Position numbers and translations under genes: made by a program | DNA from: Deltaproteobacteria bacterium | GTDB lineage: Bacteria; Desulfobacterota; Desulfobacteria; Desulfobacterales; C00003060 | Assembly: GCA_019309815.1 (NCBI GenBank) | Contig: JAFDFO010000136.1 | Coordinates: 1 to 7,576, forward strand | Direction of reading: 5' to 3' | DNA length: 7,576 nt | Shown: one piece after another, positions 5,522 to 7,576 of the stretch | How positions within the stretch are numbered: position 1 is the first letter of the stretch | Layout: every line of letters begins with the position of its first letter | The notes under the pieces: model-generated | The model's input: only the letters and a program-made list of their open reading frames with translations | Told to the model about the DNA's origin: nothing | Database searches by the model: none

Positions 5522-5541
5522 CCCCGTAGCTTGCTGCAGGG
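5522..5541 (+). repeat. hairpin after the four-helix-bundle relic
   Basis: CCCCGTAG (5522-5529) and CTGCAGGG (5534-5541) pair around CTTG with one C-A mismatch and one G-T pair. It begins 10 bases after the relic's stop. From memory, similar hairpins follow intact members of that gene family, so the mismatch is likely decay. Confidence 0.55.
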
Positions 5542-5560
5542 AGCTTCAATCCTCGGACCC

Positions 5561-5585
5561 TCTTCTCCAACTAAATTGGAGAAGA
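5561..5585. repeat. perfect 10-bp stem, 5-base loop
   Basis: TCTTCTCCAA (5561-5570) pairs fully with TTGGAGAAGA (5576-5585) around CTAAA. There is no T-tract on either side, so it is not a typical terminator. No neighbouring intact gene explains it. Confidence 0.6.
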
Positions 5586-5630
5586 ACCGTACTTCAACAC
5601 AGGAAACAAGAGGTGAAACAAAAAAAATTA

Positions 5631-5718
5631 AGGCCGAGGGACCTCCTCAAAAGGAGGATTTGTGACTGGTTGGCGCAAGGTGTGTGATGTAGAGCAAGGA
5701 GGAGGTCCCTTCAGGCCT
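5631..5718. repeat. 88-bp compound inverted repeat, possibly a MITE
   Basis: Outer arms AGGCC (5631-5635) and GGCCT (5714-5718) flank inner perfect 11-bp arms GGGACCTCCTC (5638-5648) and GAGGAGGTCCC (5699-5709), with small unpaired bases between. The 50-base centre holds GGAGG at 5653-5657, which can instead pair with CCTCC of the left arm, so two alternative folds exist. Size and terminal inversion fit a small non-autonomous element, but no target duplication was found. Confidence 0.6.
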
Positions 5719-5739
5719 GGCAAGTTCGAAGGGAGATCC

Positions 5740-5811
5740 GGGGTCGGGGTCGTGTTATCTCATCTCAGCAAGGGTTTTTAGTTAAAGAGAGAAAAATTTG
5801 CCACCGACCCC
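5740..5811. repeat. 72-bp inverted repeat GGGGTCGG...CCGACCCC, REP/RAYT-like
   Basis: GGGGTCGG (5740-5747) and CCGACCCC (5804-5811) are perfect inverted arms, and GGGGTC is repeated at 5746-5751. From memory, sequences of the form GGGGTCGGTGGCAAATTTT flank REP-associated tyrosine transposase genes in deltaproteobacteria. No transposase frame was found here, so this would be a remnant or a dispersed repeat. Confidence 0.5.
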
Positions 5812-6246
5812 AGACTTCCACATTCGGTAAACCTTCAGCTTGTGCGCACAGGCTTCAAGTCCGTGCGTTGTGAGCTATCACCCCGCTTTCTTTGTTGCCG
5901 GGTGGTACGGCCACACATGATGTGACATTTTTCCGTTTCATGTTCGTAACATGACGTGATGGGTCTGTCAAGCATATATTGTGGTTGGTGGAAAAAACCA
6001 TACAAGATATTGGGGAGTGTTGCCGGAGGCAGGTCTTGTCGGCCATGGTTGAAGGCTGCGTAGGCGCAGACAGGAAAAGGTCTTGAAGAGTAGGCGCCAC
6101 GCGTTGCTTGTGAAGAAGGCCACTGATTCAGGGCGTCTTATCAGTGTAAAAAGGGGGTCGGGTACGGACTCTCTCTGTTGGTTGTCTCCCTACCGTTCAG
6201 GCTGTAGACTTGGAACGGCCTTGGCTGATCTTTGGCCGCAAGGCAA

Positions 6247-6264
6247 GAGGCATGTCTATGCCTC
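6247..6264 (-). terminator. hairpin overlapping the stop of PilZ paralogue 3
   Basis: GAGGCAT (6247-6253) pairs perfectly with ATGCCTC (6258-6264) around a four-base loop. The TAG stop (6256-6258) of the PilZ gene falls in the loop and first stem base. Downstream on the minus strand the sequence is TTGCCTTGC, with too few T for a strong intrinsic terminator. Confidence 0.4.
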
Positions 6265-6624
6265 GCCGATAGCGTGTTCCTCAATGAAATCTTCCAGTGC
6301 AACACTTTGTTGGGGTGTCAGTTTTCCAAACTGAATACCCCTTCGTCTCAAAGTTACGGTTGTTAGGCCGTCCCTGACCACTGGAAAGTCCGAAATCGTT
6401 TTGAACGACACGTTACGCAGATAGAAATCAAGGTCGCTCATGAATATGTCTATATATGATGAACCGTTTGGATCTTCGAGACCAATATAACGAAAGGCAA
6501 GCCCCCCCATACTCAAGTCTAGGATGCGTCCTACCTTCCCAAAATAGGGGCCAAGCCCGGCAAATGAACTTGATGGCACCTGGAACCGCTGATGCTTCCT
6601 TCGTTCAACCCACTCTTTTTCCAT
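6256..6624 (-). CDS. PilZ-domain protein, paralogue 3
   Basis: Encodes 122 residues with both c-di-GMP motifs intact: RxxxR at R9-R13 followed by FQVP, and DxSxxG as D36-L-S38-M-G-G41, then LAFRYI. The pattern through the rest of the chain, including F-x-TISDF in the middle and LTPQQS-x-LEDFI near the end, matches the other two PilZ proteins. The three are diverged paralogues, not recent copies. It is likely a stand-alone cytoplasmic c-di-GMP receptor whose partner is unknown. The ATG at 6624 is supported by alignment; the ribosome binding site is weak (AGG about 8 bases upstream). A sigma-54-type promoter at 6706-6721 and a leader hairpin at 6668-6692 precede it, implying activator-dependent transcription like that of the first PilZ gene. 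Confidence 0.92.
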   Translation of the reverse strand: MEKEWVERRKHQRFQVPSSSFAGLGPYFGKVGRILDLSMGGLAFRYIGLEDPNGSSYIDIFMSDLDFYLRNVSFKTISDFPVVRDGLTTVTLRRRGIQFGKLTPQQSVALEDFIEEHAIGEA

Positions 6625-6667
6625 CTGTTACCTGTGCGACCCCCGAATGAAACCCAGGTTAGCGGAA

Positions 6668-6692
6668 AGAAGACTACCTTGGGCAGTCTTCT
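6668..6692 (-). promoter_or_regulatory. leader hairpin of PilZ paralogue 3
   Basis: AGAAGACT (6668-6675) pairs perfectly with AGTCTTCT (6685-6692) around nine bases. On the minus strand it would form at the very 5' end of a transcript starting near 6695 from the sigma-54 site. It ends 43 bases before the ATG and is followed by TTTCC. It could stabilise or attenuate the mRNA; neither is shown. Confidence 0.45.
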
Positions 6693-6705
6693 CCTGAATT
6701 CGTAT

Positions 6706-6721
6706 AGCACTAATTGTGCCA
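6706..6721 (-). promoter_or_regulatory. sigma-54 (RpoN) promoter for PilZ paralogue 3
   Basis: On the minus strand this is TGGCACAATTAGTGCT. The -24 box TGGCAC is exact, and GG and GC are exactly 10 bases apart; the -12 box is GTGCT against TTGCA. A start near 6695 leaves a leader of about 70 bases. The same class of site at a similar distance before the first PilZ paralogue supports it. Confidence 0.65.
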
Positions 6722-7037
6722 ATCGGGTTCTATCTGGGACAGCTATTTAAGAACTTGTGTAAAGACAAATGGTTAAGCAGTTTTCGGCAATTCGTAGTGA
6801 AGGCCCGATTCTGAGGGACAGGGTCAAAATCTACAAGAATTGTAGACTGGTCCTAGTATTTTCGTAGGTTTCTGACGCAGGCTGAAGGGGCTGGGACGCA
6901 TTTGTGAACACAGTCGACCGACAATGGACTCACGCATAGTATGTATGGGATCCGGACATATGGGGCGGGACCGTCCCTCGTAATGATGGGCATGAGGGTA
7001 GTTTTGCTGAAACTTTTGCTTCTGGGAAGGAATGCGT

Positions 7038-7211
7038 CTATTTGGAGAGAGCGTAGTAGCATCGTTTGGGAGACATGATCTTTCCCTTCTTCTTAAGCCC
7101 GCTCATGATTTTTGACACATCTTTGCTCTCCTCGCCGATCATCTTAGCCACATCACCAGGCCTGACTGGCTTCCCGGCCTTCTTCATCACACTGAGCACT
7201 TTCTTCTCCAT
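7038..7211 (-). CDS. 57-residue winged-helix DNA-binding protein
   Basis: Encodes 57 residues and is easily missed for its size. AAAGGAG lies 7 bases before the ATG at 7211, a very good ribosome binding site. The chain is basic. Residues 1-12 form helix 1 (VLSVMKKAGKP), 17-25 helix 2 (RPGDVAKMIG), and 29-43 a likely recognition helix (SKDVSKIMSGLKKKGK), followed by a short wing ending SPKRCYYA. This is the layout of a minimal winged-helix domain seen in many small deltaproteobacterial proteins annotated as transcriptional regulators. It has no effector domain; binding targets are unknown. It stands alone, with a repeat tract upstream and no clear terminator downstream. Confidence in the gene is high and in the family good; regulatory function is inferred. 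Confidence 0.85.
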   Translation of the reverse strand: MEKKVLSVMKKAGKPVRPGDVAKMIGEESKDVSKIMSGLKKKGKIMSPKRCYYALSK

Positions 7212-7340
7212 ATCTGTTCTCCTTTCTCTGAAATAGGTCGAGTTCTAATTATCAGATAGGTCCGATCCCGGCAAGACGCCTATGACCGACCAAAGATAGT
7301 GTGAGGGAATAACCGCCAAGCATGTTTCGGTTATTGGATA

Positions 7341-7388
7341 TTGGAATTTGGGATTTTTTTGGAATTTGGTGCTTGGGATTTGGAATTT
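7341..7388. repeat. TTGGAATTT repeat tract
   Basis: TTGGAATTT occurs at 7341-7349, 7359-7367 and 7380-7388, with related TTGGGATTT between them. Such AT-rich GGAATTTGG tracts are, from memory, frequent intergenic repeats in deltaproteobacterial genomes, often near four-helix-bundle genes; none is present on this side. An open minus-strand frame across it (7245-7442) translates the repeat and is not a gene. Confidence 0.7.
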
Positions 7389-7446
7389 CTTAGTTTGCTT
7401 AATGATGTTGGCTTTGGCTTCTGTAAATAAGTTTTGGGACAAGACA

Positions 7447-7576
7447 CTAGTCCACTATCACTGGTTCCCTGATAACAATGGCAATGGCCTCAGAGGCGCT
7501 GCGGGCAATGGCGGGATAGGCTTCGGTTAAGGAAGCAATCTGTCTCAGGCTGTCGGCCGTTCTGGAAATTAGCATA
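7447..7576 (-). CDS. C-terminal end of an unrecognised protein, cut by window edge
   Basis: A minus-strand frame reads into the window and stops at TAG (7447-7449), giving at least 42 residues. The visible part is a helical, Ala/Ile-rich sequence: ADSLRQIASLTEAYPAIARS, then another Ala/Ile-rich helix ending in PVIVD. An ATG falls at 7573-7575, but no upstream sequence is available to test it, so the gene more likely continues beyond the window. I do not recognise the family. Confidence 0.55.
   Translation of the reverse strand, partial: MLISRTADSLRQIASLTEAYPAIARSASEAIAIVIREPVIVD

Larger units (their letters stand above)
5512..6255. other. gene-free region of hairpins and inverted repeats
   Basis: About 740 bases show no intact gene. 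The left half holds four hairpins or inverted repeats listed separately. The right half (5812-6246) has only small palindromes, for example CATGTT-CGT-AACATG at 5939-5953 and CACAT-G-ATGTG nearby. Open frames at 5855-6100 (minus) and 6083-6334 (plus) lack ribosome binding sites and look like no known protein. Confidence 0.5.
6625..7037. other. intergenic region between PilZ paralogue 3 and the winged-helix gene
   Basis: This holds the leader hairpin and sigma-54 promoter of the PilZ gene. The remaining 310 or so bases (6722-7037) show no credible gene and no clear terminator for the winged-helix gene that ends at 7038. Confidence 0.5.

Noticed and set aside
5855..6100. 81-residue minus-strand open frame
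   Set aside because: No ribosome binding site and no recognisable motif; it lies in a stretch of decayed repeats.
7245..7442. 65-residue minus-strand open frame
   Set aside because: Its middle is a translation of the TTGGAATTT repeat tract, and it has no start signal.

Overview
The window looks like a chromosomal accessory region of a Desulfobacterota-type (deltaproteobacterial) anaerobe. This is inferred from an SbtA/SbtM selenopeptide pair, several single-domain PilZ proteins that begin with an ERR-x-x-x-RFQVP block, a small winged-helix protein ending in SPKRCYYA, and intergenic DNA full of short GGTTCAAGG and TTGGAATTT repeats. No rRNA, tRNA or CRISPR array was seen.

The main find is a two-gene RiPP (ribosomally made, post-translationally modified peptide) locus at 2376-4410. 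The first gene, sbtA (2376-2618), is hidden from ordinary gene finding because codons 38 and 41 are in-frame TGA. Read as selenocysteine, they give an 80-residue peptide. It has a hydrophobic leader, a U-N-G-U motif and a Ser/Cys/Gly-rich tail carrying TSCSG twice. A GC-rich hairpin with a G-rich loop lies 12 bases after the second TGA, at a spacing that fits a bacterial SECIS element. The second gene, sbtM (2809-4410), encodes a 533-residue radical SAM/SPASM enzyme with CX3CX2C at residues 221-228 and a Cys-rich C-terminus. From family knowledge, SbtM converts Cys/Sec sites of SbtA into thio(seleno)oxazole-type modifications. The genes are 190 bases apart, and a possible attenuator lies between them.

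Left flank (1-2060): two minus-strand PilZ genes (131-565 and 993-1370) and an 80-residue protein resembling half of a MshEN/GspE N-terminal domain (1770-2012). The first PilZ gene has a strong sigma-54 promoter (666-681) that overlaps a perfect 19-bp tandem duplication.

Right flank: a minus-strand exported, acidic, repeat-containing protein (4500-4958) converges on sbtM and shares a terminator hairpin with it. Beyond this, 4960-6250 has no intact gene. It holds a GGTTCAAGG repeat tract, a frameshifted relic of a four-helix-bundle (S23/IVS family) gene, several hairpins, an 88-bp compound inverted repeat and a second 72-bp inverted repeat. A third PilZ gene (6256-6624) follows with its own sigma-54 promoter (6706-6721) and a leader hairpin. 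Then come a 57-residue winged-helix gene (7038-7211), another repeat tract, and the C-terminal end of an unrecognised minus-strand gene cut by the window edge.

The PilZ proteins, and perhaps the MshEN-like protein, suggest c-di-GMP sensing under sigma-54 control. Nothing in the sequence ties them mechanistically to the Sbt locus.
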